Shown here one piece after another: positions 34,363 through 42,736 of a stretch of DNA of 64,000 bases; position 1 is the stretch's first letter, and every line of letters starts with the position of its first letter. The DNA comes from Citreimonas salinaria (GTDB lineage: Bacteria; Pseudomonadota; Alphaproteobacteria; Rhodobacterales; Rhodobacteraceae). A program made the translations under genes and the position numbers. The stretch is from assembly GCF_900107235.1 (NCBI RefSeq), contig NZ_FNPF01000006.1, forward strand, positions 62,001 through 126,000, read 5' to 3'. The notes beneath the pieces are model-generated. The model worked only from the letters and a program-made list of their open reading frames with translations. It had not been told where the DNA came from and searched no databases.

Positions 34363-34442
34363 CCGACCGCGATAGCGCGAGCAGTGGACGGCCGCCGCCG
34401 CGCGGTCTAACAGGCGTCGGAACCACCGAAGGAGTGCCGCCC

Positions 34443-35792
34443 ATGTCCGCCCACGGCGAACCGATCCCGATGATCGCGCGCAAATCCGGCTCGCTGCGCG
34501 GCGAGGCGCACGTGCCCGGCGACAAGTCGATCTCGCACCGGTCGCTGATCCTGGGTGCGCTGTCGGTGGGCGAAACCCGCGTGACTGGTCTGTTGGAGGG
34601 GCAGGACGTTCTGGACACCGCCAAGGCCATGCGCGCCTTCGGCGCGCAGGTCGAAAGGCGCGGCGACACCTGGCACGTCCACGGCGTGGGCGTCGGAGGC
34701 TTCGCCGAGCCCGACCAGGTCATCGATTGCGGCAATTCCGGTACCGGCGTGCGGCTGATCATGGGCGCGATGGCGACCACGGCGATCACCGCGACCTTTA
34801 CGGGCGACGCCAGCCTCAACAAGCGGCCGATGGCGCGCGTGACCGATCCGTTGCGGCTCTTCGGCGCGCGCAGCGTTGGCCGGTCGGGCGGGAGGCTGCC
34901 CATGACCATCATTGGCGCGGCCGATCCGCTGCCGGTGCGCTACGTCACGCCCGTGCCCTCGGCCCAGGTGAAGTCCGCCGTACTGCTGGCGGGCCTCAAC
35001 GCGCCCGGAGAGACGGTCGTGATCGAGCGCGAGGCGACGCGCGACCATTCCGAGCGGATGCTGGCGGGCTTCGGCGCCACGATCAACACGCAGGACACCG
35101 ACGAGGGCCGCGTCATCACGCTGCAGGGCCGGCCCGAGCTGAAGCCGCAGACCATCGCCGTGCCGCGCGATCCCAGTTCGGCGGCCTTCCCGGTCTGCGC
35201 CGCGCTGATCACCGAAGGCTCGGACGTGCTGGTGCCCAATATCGGGCTGAATCCCACGCGGGCGGGGCTGTTCTTCACCCTGCAGGACATGGGCGCCGAC
35301 CTGACGTTCGAGAACCGCCGCGAGGAAGGCGGCGAACCGGTGGCCGACCTGCGCGCGCGCTTTTCGCCGAACCTGAAGGGGATCGAGGTACCGGCCGACC
35401 GCGCCGCGTCGATGATCGACGAATACCCGGTGCTTTCCGTCGTCGCTGCCTTCGCGGAAGGAGAGACCTACATGCCCGGCGTCAAGGAGTTGCGCGTCAA
35501 GGAATCCGACCGGATCGACGCCATGGCGCGCGGCCTCCGTGCGGCCGGCCTGCGCGTCGACGACGGACCCGATTGGTGGCGCGTGCACGGACTGGGGCAT
35601 GGCGCGGTGCCGGGCGGCGCCACGGTCGAGACGTTCCTCGACCACCGCATCGCGATGGCGTTCCTTGTGCTGGGCCTCGCCGCGAACGCGCCGATACGCA
35701 TCGACGACGGCGGGCCGATCGCGACGTCCTTCCCGATCTTCGAGGGGCTGATGACGAGCCTCGGCGCCGATCTTGCGCGCGACACCGCCTGA
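34443..35792 (+). CDS. aroA: 3-phosphoshikimate 1-carboxyvinyltransferase (EPSP synthase), class II type
   Basis: AroA joins phosphoenolpyruvate and shikimate 3-phosphate in aromatic amino acid synthesis. The 449-aa sequence carries all four motifs that define class II enzymes: GDKS (26-29), SAQVK, RDHSE and NPTR. The active-site loop around residue 97-103 is GNSGTG, with Gly100 at the position that is Ala in the well-known Agrobacterium CP4 enzyme. The ATG at 34443 follows AAGGAG. It is followed by cmk after 42 bp and lies upstream of rpsA, the classic aroA-cmk-rpsA order. Confidence 0.93.
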   Translation: MSAHGEPIPMIARKSGSLRGEAHVPGDKSISHRSLILGALSVGETRVTGLLEGQDVLDTAKAMRAFGAQVERRGDTWHVHGVGVGGFAEPDQVIDCGNSGTGVRLIMGAMATTAITATFTGDASLNKRPMARVTDPLRLFGARSVGRSGGRLPMTIIGAADPLPVRYVTPVPSAQVKSAVLLAGLNAPGETVVIEREATRDHSERMLAGFGATINTQDTDEGRVITLQGRPELKPQTIAVPRDPSSAAFPVCAALITEGSDVLVPNIGLNPTRAGLFFTLQDMGADLTFENRREEGGEPVADLRARFSPNLKGIEVPADRAASMIDEYPVLSVVAAFAEGETYMPGVKELRVKESDRIDAMARGLRAAGLRVDDGPDWWRVHGLGHGAVPGGATVETFLDHRIAMAFLVLGLAANAPIRIDDGGPIATSFPIFEGLMTSLGADLARDTA

Positions 35793-35834
35793 AGCGCGGT
35801 TGCGCCGCGCGGTCCTGAAGGGTTAGCTGGACGC

Positions 35835-36449
35835 ATGGGATTCACGATTGCAGTCGACGGCCCCGCCGCATCCGGCAAGGGCACCATATCGAAGCGCCTC
35901 GCGCGCGACCTCGGGTTCGGCCATCTCGATACCGGGCGGCTCTACCGCGCGGTGGGGCGGCGCATGCTCGACGGGATGGAGCCGGTCGAGGCGGCGCGCA
36001 CGCTGAACCCCGAGGAACTGGACGATGCCGTGCTGCGCCTGCCCGAGGTGGCGCAGGCGGCCTCGCGCGTGGCGACCATCGCCGAGGTGCGCGCCGCGCT
36101 GGTGGACTTCCAGCGCGCGTTTGCCGCACGATCGGGCGGCGCGGTGCTGGACGGGCGCGACATCGGCACGGTGATCTGCCCCGACGCTCCGGCCAAGCTG
36201 TTCGTCACCGCCCGGCCCGAAATCCGCGCCGATCGCCGCTGGCGCGAGCTGGTGGCGGCGGGGCTCGACGTGTCGGTGGACAGCGTGCTGGCCGACATCC
36301 GCGCCCGCGACGAGCAGGACATGAACCGCGCCGATGCGCCCCTGCGCGCGGCCGACGATGCGATGGTGCTGGACACCTCGGACATGGACGTCGAGACCGC
36401 GATCGCCGCCGCGCGCCGCTTTGTCGACCAGGTGCGCCCGGCGTCGTGA
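35835..36449 (+). CDS. cmk: cytidylate kinase
   Basis: Cmk phosphorylates (d)CMP to (d)CDP. The 204-aa protein has the P-loop GPAASGKGT (residues 9-17), the substrate motif [23 protein letters not shown] and the Asp-Arg pair in [10 protein letters not shown]. The short insert typical of longer CMP kinases is reduced. It lies between aroA and rpsA; a convergent winged-helix gene sits between it and rpsA. Confidence 0.93.
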   Translation: MGFTIAVDGPAASGKGTISKRLARDLGFGHLDTGRLYRAVGRRMLDGMEPVEAARTLNPEELDDAVLRLPEVAQAASRVATIAEVRAALVDFQRAFAARSGGAVLDGRDIGTVICPDAPAKLFVTARPEIRADRRWRELVAAGLDVSVDSVLADIRARDEQDMNRADAPLRAADDAMVLDTSDMDVETAIAAARRFVDQVRPAS

Positions 36450-36455
36450 CGTCTG

Positions 36456-36830
36456 CTACTTGGCGGCGTGCTGATTGAGACCGGGGCGGTCCAGCGTCGC
36501 CGGAATCTCGATCTCGGGCGCCCGCGGCGACACGATGACGTATTCCCCCGCGCCCAGCCCCTCGGTCTTGCTGACGATGCCGCGATCCATCAACCGCCGC
36601 AGGTTGCGGTGAAAGGTCGGCTGCGAAATCTGCCGGCTGAGGCGATGCGCGCGGGCGCGTTCCGTGTGGCTGACGGGCAGGCCGTTCTGGTCCCGCGTCG
36701 CGCAGGCGGACATCGCCATGAGCACGGTCCGCTCGTTCGTCGACAGGTCGCCCAGCCCGAGCTCGGCCATCATGGCGTCAACCATTTCCATCAGCCGCGC
36801 CATCTGGGCGAAGACCCCTGCCTGCATCAT
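36456..36830 (-). CDS. winged-helix transcriptional regulator
   Basis: A 124-aa protein: N-terminal Met-rich helix (MARLMEMVDAMMAELGL), then a winged-helix domain (LSTNERTVLMAMSAC and QISQPTFHRNLRRLMDRGIVSKTEG as the recognition helix and wing). It resembles MarR/replication-initiator-type regulators but lacks full MarR dimer helices. It converges on cmk with 6 bp between stops and is divergent from rpsA across a 354-bp gap, so it could act on itself or on rpsA; this is a guess. Confidence 0.65.
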   Translation of the reverse strand: MMQAGVFAQMARLMEMVDAMMAELGLGDLSTNERTVLMAMSACATRDQNGLPVSHTERARAHRLSRQISQPTFHRNLRRLMDRGIVSKTEGLGAGEYVIVSPRAPEIEIPATLDRPGLNQHAAK

Positions 36831-37184
36831 CCCGAACCACCGCTTTTCCCGTCCCCTGAGCCGCTTTTACAAGCCCGGCCGGATCGAAACAAGCTTTACG
36901 GTCCGGCTGCGACCCCCTGCGCGGGCGGCGTGGCGCGCTTGCCGCTGCAACGGTCGCGCCCGCCGCCCCGCCGACGCCCGAAGGCCTTGCCTTGCGCGGC
37001 CCTTGACGGTATGAGCGGCGCGTCGACAAGGCCGCAAGGCCATGGGGCGCGACAGGGTGGACGGACGCGGGTCGCTGCAACGGCCCTGTTTTCGTTTCCC
37101 GCAAGGCCCGACTGACCAACCCAAGACCGGCGGAGACAACCGCCCGGCCGGAATAGCACAATACGCAAAGGAAAACGCAGCCAC
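36831..37184. other. 354-bp gap between the winged-helix gene and rpsA
   Basis: No supported gene. A possible rpsA promoter is TTGACG (37003-37008), 16 bases, GACAAG (37025-37030). Directly after it comes a small GNRA hairpin (GGCC-GCAA-GGCC, 37030-37041). That leaves a 5' leader of about 145 bases, long enough for the autogenous control by S1 known in other bacteria, though no specific S1-leader fold is recognised here. Confidence 0.35.
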
Positions 37185-38864
37185 ATGGCACAAGCAAGCA
37201 TGGAAGAATTCGAGGCGCTGCTCAGCGAGAGCCTCGAGATGGACACGCCGAACGAAGGTTCGGTGGTCAAGGGCAAGGTCATCGCCATCGAGGCGGGCCA
37301 GGCCATCATCGACGTCGGCTACAAGATGGAAGGCCGCGTCGAGCTGAAGGAATTCGCCAATCCCGGCGAGCAGCCCGACATTTCCGTCGGCGACGAGGTC
37401 GAGGTCTATCTGCGCTCGGCCGAGAACGCCCGCGGCGAGGCGGTCATCAGCCGCGAGATGGCCCGCCGCGAGGAAGCCTGGGACCGTCTGGAAAAGGCCT
37501 ATGCCGACGACGCCCGCGTCGAGGGCGCGATCTTCGGCCGCGTCAAGGGCGGCTTCACGGTCGATCTCGGCGGTGCCGTGGCGTTCCTGCCCGGCTCTCA
37601 GGTCGACGTCCGCCCGGTGCGTGACGCAGGCCCGCTCATGGGGCTCAAGCAGCCGTTCCAGATCCTCAAGATGGACCGCCGCCGCGGCAACATCGTGGTC
37701 TCGCGTCGCGCCATCCTTGAAGAATCGCGCGCCGAGCAGCGCGCCGAGGTCATCGCCAACCTGCACGAAGGCCAGGCGGTCGACGGCGTGGTCAAGAACA
37801 TCACCGAGTACGGCGCGTTCGTCGACCTCGGCGGCGTCGATGGCCTGCTGCACGTGACCGACATGGCATGGCGCCGCGTGAACCACCCGTCCGAGATTCT
37901 GGCGATCGGCGAGACGGTCAAGGTCCAGGTCATCAAGATCAACAAGGAAACCCACCGTATCAGCCTCGGCATGAAGCAGCTGCAGGAAGATCCGTGGGAT
38001 CTGGTCGGCGCCAAGTACCAGCTGGGCTCGGTCCACCAGGGCCGCGTGACCAACATCACCGACTACGGCGCGTTCGTCGAGCTGGAGCCGGGCGTCGAGG
38101 GTCTGGTCCACGTGTCCGAAATGTCCTGGACCAAGAAGAACGTCCATCCGGGCAAGATCGTGTCCACCTCGCAAGAGGTCGAGGTCATGGTGCTCGAGAT
38201 CGACAGCGCCAAGCGTCGCGTGTCGCTGGGCCTCAAGCAGACCCAGCGCAACCCGTGGGAAGTCTTTGCCGAGACCCATCCCGAGGGCACGCATGTCGAG
38301 GGCGAGGTCAAGAACATCACCGAGTTCGGCCTGTTCATCGGTCTCGAAGGCGACATCGACGGCATGGTTCACCTGTCCGACCTGTCCTGGGACCAGCGCG
38401 GCGAGGAAGCGATCCAGGAATACCGCAAGGGCGACATCGTCCAGGCGGTGGTCTCCGAGGTCGACGTCGAGAAGGAGCGCATCTCGCTCTCGATCAAGGC
38501 GCTGGGTGGCGACAAGTTCGCCGATGCGGCCGGCGGCGTGCGCCGCGGCTCGATCGTGACCGTCGAGGTCACCGCGATCGAGGATGGCGGCATCGAGGTC
38601 GAATACGAGGGCATGAAGTCCTTCATCCGCCGTTCGGACCTGTCGCGCGACCGCTCCGAGCAGCGCCCCGAGCGTTTCTCGGTCGGTGACAAGATCGACG
38701 TGCGCGTGACCAACATCGACACGAAGTCCCGTCGTCTGGGCCTGTCGATCAAGGCGCGCGAGATCGCCGAGGAAAAGGAAGCGGTTCAGCAGTACGGCAG
38801 CTCGGATTCGGGTGCGTCGCTGGGCGACATCCTGGGGGCGGCGCTCAACCGCGACGACGAGTAA
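37185..38864 (+). CDS. rpsA: 30S ribosomal protein S1
   Basis: S1 brings mRNA to the small ribosomal subunit. The 559-aa protein contains six S1 (OB-fold) repeats, each with a GxVxxxxxxGxxVDLGG-like start, e.g. VDGVVKNITEYGAFVDLGG, VTNITDYGAFVELEPG and VEGEVKNITEFGLFIGLEG. The codon use is the most biased in the window, as expected for a highly expressed gene. It ends at a perfect terminator hairpin. Confidence 0.95.
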   Translation: MAQASMEEFEALLSESLEMDTPNEGSVVKGKVIAIEAGQAIIDVGYKMEGRVELKEFANPGEQPDISVGDEVEVYLRSAENARGEAVISREMARREEAWDRLEKAYADDARVEGAIFGRVKGGFTVDLGGAVAFLPGSQVDVRPVRDAGPLMGLKQPFQILKMDRRRGNIVVSRRAILEESRAEQRAEVIANLHEGQAVDGVVKNITEYGAFVDLGGVDGLLHVTDMAWRRVNHPSEILAIGETVKVQVIKINKETHRISLGMKQLQEDPWDLVGAKYQLGSVHQGRVTNITDYGAFVELEPGVEGLVHVSEMSWTKKNVHPGKIVSTSQEVEVMVLEIDSAKRRVSLGLKQTQRNPWEVFAETHPEGTHVEGEVKNITEFGLFIGLEGDIDGMVHLSDLSWDQRGEEAIQEYRKGDIVQAVVSEVDVEKERISLSIKALGGDKFADAAGGVRRGSIVTVEVTAIEDGGIEVEYEGMKSFIRRSDLSRDRSEQRPERFSVGDKIDVRVTNIDTKSRRLGLSIKAREIAEEKEAVQQYGSSDSGASLGDILGAALNRDDE

Positions 38865-38890
38865 GCGGCACCCGCTCGACACGATTGCAG

Positions 38891-38918
38891 AAGGCCCCGG
38901 ACATGCGCCGGGGCCTTT
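38891..38918 (+). terminator. intrinsic terminator of rpsA
   Basis: A perfect 10-bp stem (38891-38900 with 38908-38917, loop ACATGCG) ending in TTT. A second small hairpin (ACGGGCGA/TCGCCCGT, 38935-38951) follows. Confidence 0.75.
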
Positions 38919-39079
38919 CGCGTTTCCGGGCGCGACGGGCGAATCGCCCGTCCGGCACGACGGGCGTTGCAAGGCGCGGCCTTCGCGCCGTGAGGTTCCC
39001 AGCTGCCCCGGGCCCGCCCCGAGGCCGGCAGTGGGCGGCAAAGTGCTGCGCTGCATGGGTTTTCCCGCGCAATGCATGT

Positions 39080-39108
39080 TTCCGTCGGGCCCGGTTTCGG
39101 CGTATAGT
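39080..39108 (+). promoter_or_regulatory. candidate promoter of ihfB
   Basis: A good -10 box TATAGT (39103-39108) with a poor -35 TTCCGT 17 bases upstream. It lies 44 bases before the ihfB start codon. Confidence 0.4.
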
Positions 39109-39152
39109 CCTGCAAGTGGCCGCGACGTGACGCATGCCGGGGGAAAGCGCCT

Positions 39153-39434
39153 ATGATCAGATCCGAACTGATCCAAAAGATCGCCGACGAGAATCCGCAT
39201 CTCTACCAGCGTGACGTCGAGCGGATCGTGAACACGATCTTCGAAGAGATCACCAACGCCATGGCCCGCGGCGACCGGGTCGAACTGCGCGGCTTCGGCG
39301 CGTTCTCGGTCAAGAAGCGCGACGCGCGCACCGGGCGCAACCCGAGGACGGGCGAAGCCGTTGAGGTTGAAGAGAAGCACGTGCCGTTCTTCAAGACCGG
39401 CAAGCTTCTGCGCGACCGGCTGAACGGAAAATAG
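39153..39434 (+). CDS. ihfB: integration host factor subunit beta
   Basis: IHF-beta pairs with IHF-alpha to bend DNA at specific sites. The 93-aa protein has the HU/IHF fold: [17 protein letters not shown] helix, [26 protein letters not shown] (the proline-tipped arm, Pro in RNPRTGE) and [15 protein letters not shown]. The N-terminal sequence is of IHF-beta, not HU or IHF-alpha, type. It follows rpsA, the usual position, and shares a transcript with lapA 8 bp downstream. Confidence 0.93.
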   Translation: MIRSELIQKIADENPHLYQRDVERIVNTIFEEITNAMARGDRVELRGFGAFSVKKRDARTGRNPRTGEAVEVEEKHVPFFKTGKLLRDRLNGK

Positions 39435-39442
39435 GACAACTG

Positions 39443-39811
39443 ATGCGTTACATCCGCTACGTCTTTCTCGCGGTTCTGGCCGTGGTGCTGATCTGCCTGG
39501 CGCTGGCGAACCGCGCGCCGGTCCTGCTGTCGACCCTGCCCGAGGGGCTGTCGACGATGCCTGGCCTCGGCTGGGCCGCGATGTCGATCGAGCTGCCGCT
39601 GTTCCTGGTCATCTTCGCCGGGATCATCGCGGGACTGCTGATCGGCTTCGTCTGGGAGTGGCTGCGCGAGCACAAGCACCGCGCCGAGGCGCGCCACAAG
39701 GAGGCCGAGCTGCGCAAGCTGCAGCGCGAGCTTCACCGCACCCAGGCCGAGCGCGACAAGGACAAGGACGAGGTCCTGGCGCTTCTGGACCAGAGTTCGA
39801 CCCGGGCGTGA
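39443..39811 (+). CDS. lapA: LapA-family membrane protein
   Basis: A 122-aa protein with two membrane helices (about residues 5-24 and 51-75), a DUF1049/LapA layout, and a charged coiled-coil tail (HKHRAEARHKEAELRKLQRELHRTQAERDKDKDE). In E. coli LapA works with LapB to regulate LpxC and lipopolysaccharide assembly; no lapB is adjacent here. It starts 8 bp after ihfB. Confidence 0.8.
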   Translation: MRYIRYVFLAVLAVVLICLALANRAPVLLSTLPEGLSTMPGLGWAAMSIELPLFLVIFAGIIAGLLIGFVWEWLREHKHRAEARHKEAELRKLQRELHRTQAERDKDKDEVLALLDQSSTRA

Positions 39812-39847
39812 CGGCGCCCGAGGCTGGTAGAGGGCCTGCCCCTGCCG

Positions 39848-39888
39848 CCTGCGGCGAATCCGCAGGGATATTTTCGCCAGAACGAAGG
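39848..39888 (+). repeat. Rhodobacterales-type hairpin/GGGATATTT repeat, copy A
   Basis: A 7-bp stem (CCTGCGG/CCGCAGG, loop CGAAT, 39848-39866) runs into GGGATATTTT and ends in CCAGAACGAAG. The same layout is at 59511-59572 on the other strand. It lies between lapA and trpF, and could work as a terminator since the hairpin is followed by ATATTTT. Confidence 0.5.
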
Positions 39889-39896
39889 GGCGGGGC

Positions 39897-40562
39897 ATGA
39901 CGGATGTGCGGGTGAAGATCTGCGGCCTGACGCGGCCCGGCGACGTGGAGGCCGCTGCCGCCGCGGGTGCGGCCTATTGCGGCTTCGTGTTCTTTTCCAA
40001 GAGCCCGCGCCACCTAGGCGTCTACCAGGCGCGCGACCTGGCGCTCGGGGCGCCGCCGGGGCTGGCGAAGGTCGCGCTGGTGGTCAACGCCGACGATGCC
40101 ACGCTGGACGCAATTACGGCCGTCGTGCCGCTGGACATGCTGCAGCTTCATGGCTCCGAGGCGCCGGCGCGCGTGGCCGCGGTCAAGGCGCGATATGGCT
40201 TGCCGGTGATGAAGGCTGTGGGCGTCGCCTCGGCCGAGGATCTGTCCGTCATCGATGACTACGCGCGGGTGGCGGACCAGATCCTGGTGGACGCGAAGCC
40301 GCCTAGGGACGCGGCGCTGCCGGGGGGCAACGGGCTGGCCTTCGACTGGCGGCTGATCGCCGGGCGGCGCTGGCCGGTGCCGTGGATGCTGGCGGGCGGG
40401 CTGACGCCCGAGAACGCGGCCGACGCGGTGGCGATGACCGGGGCGCGGCAGCTCGATGTTTCCTCGGGGGTCGAGGCGGCGCCGGGGGTGAAGGACGCGG
40501 ACAAGATCCGCGCCTTCGTCCGGGCCGCGCAGGGGGCGCGGGCGGTTCCGAAGCTGGTCTGA
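39897..40562 (+). CDS. trpF: phosphoribosylanthranilate isomerase
   Basis: TrpF carries out the third step of tryptophan synthesis from anthranilate. The 221-aa TIM-barrel has the general base Cys in [11 protein letters not shown] (residue 8-10) and the general acid Asp in QILVDAKPP, and the phosphate-binding [11 protein letters not shown] and LDVSSGVE near the end. trpB would normally follow; here the next gene is convergent pyrD, so trpF stands alone at this site. Confidence 0.93.
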   Translation: MTDVRVKICGLTRPGDVEAAAAAGAAYCGFVFFSKSPRHLGVYQARDLALGAPPGLAKVALVVNADDATLDAITAVVPLDMLQLHGSEAPARVAAVKARYGLPVMKAVGVASAEDLSVIDDYARVADQILVDAKPPRDAALPGGNGLAFDWRLIAGRRWPVPWMLAGGLTPENAADAVAMTGARQLDVSSGVEAAPGVKDADKIRAFVRAAQGARAVPKLV

Positions 40563-40591
40563 AGGCGCTGGTCCGAGGGCAGGCGTCACCG

Positions 40592-40643
40592 GGTGTCCCA
40601 CGGTGGGACATCGAGGCGGCGCAGCAAAATCAATGGTTTGCAG
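40592..40643 (+). repeat. 52-bp intergenic repeat, copy 2
   Basis: Second copy of the element at 20531-20582, 45 of 52 bases the same, no gaps. It starts 29 bases after the trpF stop and lies between trpF and the convergent pyrD, just as copy 1 lies between fabA and the convergent PhzF gene. Confidence 0.7.
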
Positions 40644-40691
40644 AGACGGATTCAGAAACTGTTAACATCTGGCGCGGATTCGCGCCCGGAT

Positions 40692-41750
40692 CTAGGCCCA
40701 GTCGTCGCGCCCGGTTCCGACGGCTTCCTCGACCGAGGCGAAGCCCTCGGCCGCCAGCCGCTTGTCCAGCCCCTCGACGATATCGCGGACGAGGCTGATC
40801 CCGCCATAGGCCAGCGCGGTGTAGAGCTGCACCGCCGAGGCGCCCGCGCGGATCTTCTGGAAGGCGTGCTCGGCCGTCTCGATCCCGCCGACGCCGATCA
40901 GCGGCACCGCGCCTTTCGTGAGCCCGGACAGGTGCGCCAGAACCCGCGTCGAGCGGTCGAAGAGCGGTCGCCCCGACAGCCCGCCCGCCTGCGACGCAGC
41001 GGCCGAGCGCAGCCCCTCGCGCGCGAGCGTGGTGTTGGTGGCGACGATGGCATCGACGCGCGCCGCCAGCGCCACCTCGGCCACGTCGCGCAGGCCCTGG
41101 CCGTCGAGATCGGGCGCGATCTTGAGGAAGACGGAAATGCGCCGGGGCAGGGCGTCGCGCGCCTCGATCACCCCGCCCAGAAGGGCGGCCAGCGCGTCGC
41201 GACCCTGAAGGTCGCGCAGACGCTCGGTGTTCGGAGAGCTGACGTTGACGGTGGCGAAATCCAGATGCTCGGCGCAATGGCGCAGCACGGTGGCGAAATC
41301 CGCCGCGCGGTCGGCGCTGTCCTTGTTCGCGCCCAGGTTCAGGCCCAGCACCATGTCGCGCGGCCGCCGCGCCAGCCGCGCGGCGATCGCCTCCATCCCG
41401 TCGTTGTTGAAGCCGAAGCGGTTGATGACGCCGGAATCCTCGGCCAGCCGGAACAGGCGCGGGCGCGGGTTGCCCGGCTGCGGCCGGGGCGTGGCCGCGC
41501 CCACCTCGACAAAGCCGAAACCGGCGCGCGAGAGGCCAAGCAGCGCCTCGGCGTTCTTGTCGAAACCGGCGGCGAGGCCGACCGGGTTGGGCAGGGGCAG
41601 GCCCGCGACGCGCGTGCGCAGCCGGTCGGAACTGAGCAGGCCGGGGGCGGGGGCGAGGCCCGCGCGCAGGGCGAGCAGCGCCAGCCGGTGGGCGCGCTCG
41701 GGCTCGACCCGGCGCAGGGCGGCAAGACCGGCCTGTTCCAGCAGGCTCAT
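40692..41750 (-). CDS. pyrD: dihydroorotate dehydrogenase (quinone), class 2
   Basis: PyrD oxidises dihydroorotate to orotate at the membrane and passes electrons to quinone. The 352-aa length and the N-terminal amphipathic helices ([26 protein letters not shown]) mark class 2. FMN and active-site motifs are [22 protein letters not shown] and [10 protein letters not shown] (catalytic Ser). It overlaps the upstream DUF1330 gene by 4 bp (ATGA), so it is the last gene of a three-gene coupled operon. Confidence 0.93.
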   Translation of the reverse strand: MSLLEQAGLAALRRVEPERAHRLALLALRAGLAPAPGLLSSDRLRTRVAGLPLPNPVGLAAGFDKNAEALLGLSRAGFGFVEVGAATPRPQPGNPRPRLFRLAEDSGVINRFGFNNDGMEAIAARLARRPRDMVLGLNLGANKDSADRAADFATVLRHCAEHLDFATVNVSSPNTERLRDLQGRDALAALLGGVIEARDALPRRISVFLKIAPDLDGQGLRDVAEVALAARVDAIVATNTTLAREGLRSAAASQAGGLSGRPLFDRSTRVLAHLSGLTKGAVPLIGVGGIETAEHAFQKIRAGASAVQLYTALAYGGISLVRDIVEGLDKRLAAEGFASVEEAVGTGRDDWA

Positions 41751-42211
41751 CCGAAGGCGGTGCCGGGTTCGGCCGCGCCGCAGCGGATCAGGCGCGAGGT
41801 GGCGACGCCGGCGGTGCGGTGGATCACGGCGCTTGCATAATCCGAGTCCGTGACCATCGCAAGGAAGGCGCGGGCCGACGGGTAGCGGGCGACGAAGACG
41901 TGGTCCCAGACCTCGTCATCCGGGCCGATCAGCATGGTCTGGTATTGCCCGCGCCACAGGATCGAGCCGCCCAGCCGCGCCAGCACCGGTGCGCTTTCGG
42001 CACCGTAGCGGGCATAGGCCTGCGCCCCGGTCAGGCCTTCGCCGTGCAGCGGGTGGCCGGCGGGATACTCGGCCCGGTCGCGCAGGCGCACGAGGTTCAG
42101 CATCTCGACCGGCGCGTCGCGGTCGCCGGCCTTGAAGGCGTCGAACTGGTCGCGCGTCGGATTGACGTGGCCCGTGCCCGTGTGGCCCGTGCCCGTGTGT
42201 CCGGTGTTCAT
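41747..42211 (-). CDS. DUF1330 domain protein
   Basis: A 154-aa protein of the dimeric alpha/beta-barrel type: [30 protein letters not shown] and [24 protein letters not shown] are typical DUF1330 elements. Its start is an odd tandem Thr-Gly-His repeat ([13 protein letters not shown]) coded by a 15-bp direct repeat. Function unknown. It overlaps the DUF952 gene and pyrD by 4 bp each, so translation of all three is coupled. Confidence 0.8.
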   Translation of the reverse strand: MNTGHTGTGHTGTGHVNPTRDQFDAFKAGDRDAPVEMLNLVRLRDRAEYPAGHPLHGEGLTGAQAYARYGAESAPVLARLGGSILWRGQYQTMLIGPDDEVWDHVFVARYPSARAFLAMVTDSDYASAVIHRTAGVATSRLIRCGAAEPGTAFG

Positions 42212-42549
42212 GCGCCGATATCCGTGGGAAAGACATGCCCCGCGCTGGTGAGCGGCAGCGGCTGAACCCAGAGGATATCCTCCAGCCGGAGCGGGCCGTA
42301 GAGGTGCGGGAACAGGGCACCGCCACGCGACGGCTCCCATTTCAGGTCGTCGCCGAGGGCATCGGTGTCGAGCGCCGCGATCAGCAGGCCTTCGACGCCC
42401 GCGAAATGCTTCGTCACGGTTTCGCGCACCTGTTCGGCGGTCGAGAAGTGGATGAAGCCGTCCGCCTCGTCGATGGGCGCGCCCCGGGTTTCGCCATGCG
42501 CCTGCAGGGCGTCCCACTCGTCCTGCCTGAGGATCTTGTATATCAACAT
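42208..42549 (-). CDS. DUF952 protein
   Basis: A 113-aa protein starting MLIYKILRQDEW, the characteristic opening of DUF952, with DGFIHFSTAEQVRETVTKHF and the C-terminal FPHLYGPLRLEDILWVQPL. The fold is related to ADP-ribosyltransferases, but no activity is known. The longer frame starts with TTG at 42585; the ATG at 42549 fits the family. It is first in the operon with the DUF1330 gene and pyrD. Confidence 0.83.
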   Translation of the reverse strand: MLIYKILRQDEWDALQAHGETRGAPIDEADGFIHFSTAEQVRETVTKHFAGVEGLLIAALDTDALGDDLKWEPSRGGALFPHLYGPLRLEDILWVQPLPLTSAGHVFPTDIGA

Positions 42550-42672
42550 GTGCAAGGGGATGCCGCGCAGGCGGGGCGCGGTCAAGAGGCCTCACGCGGG
42601 CGTGTGTTCCGCCGATGCTCTCCGGCGGGGGTCTTCGCGCGCAGTCGATCGGATCGCCGGCGTCGATGGTTT

Positions 42673-42701
42673 TTGACAGGCGCGCGGGCGCAAGGCACGA
42701 T
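42673..42701 (+). promoter_or_regulatory. sigma-70 promoter of the 5'-nucleotidase gene
   Basis: A consensus TTGACA (42673-42678), 17 bases, CACGAT (42696-42701), 35 bases before the start codon at 42737. This is the best housekeeping-type promoter in the window. Confidence 0.55.
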
Positions 42702-42736
42702 CGCTGCACAACAACCCGACAGAGAGGTTCCAACAG

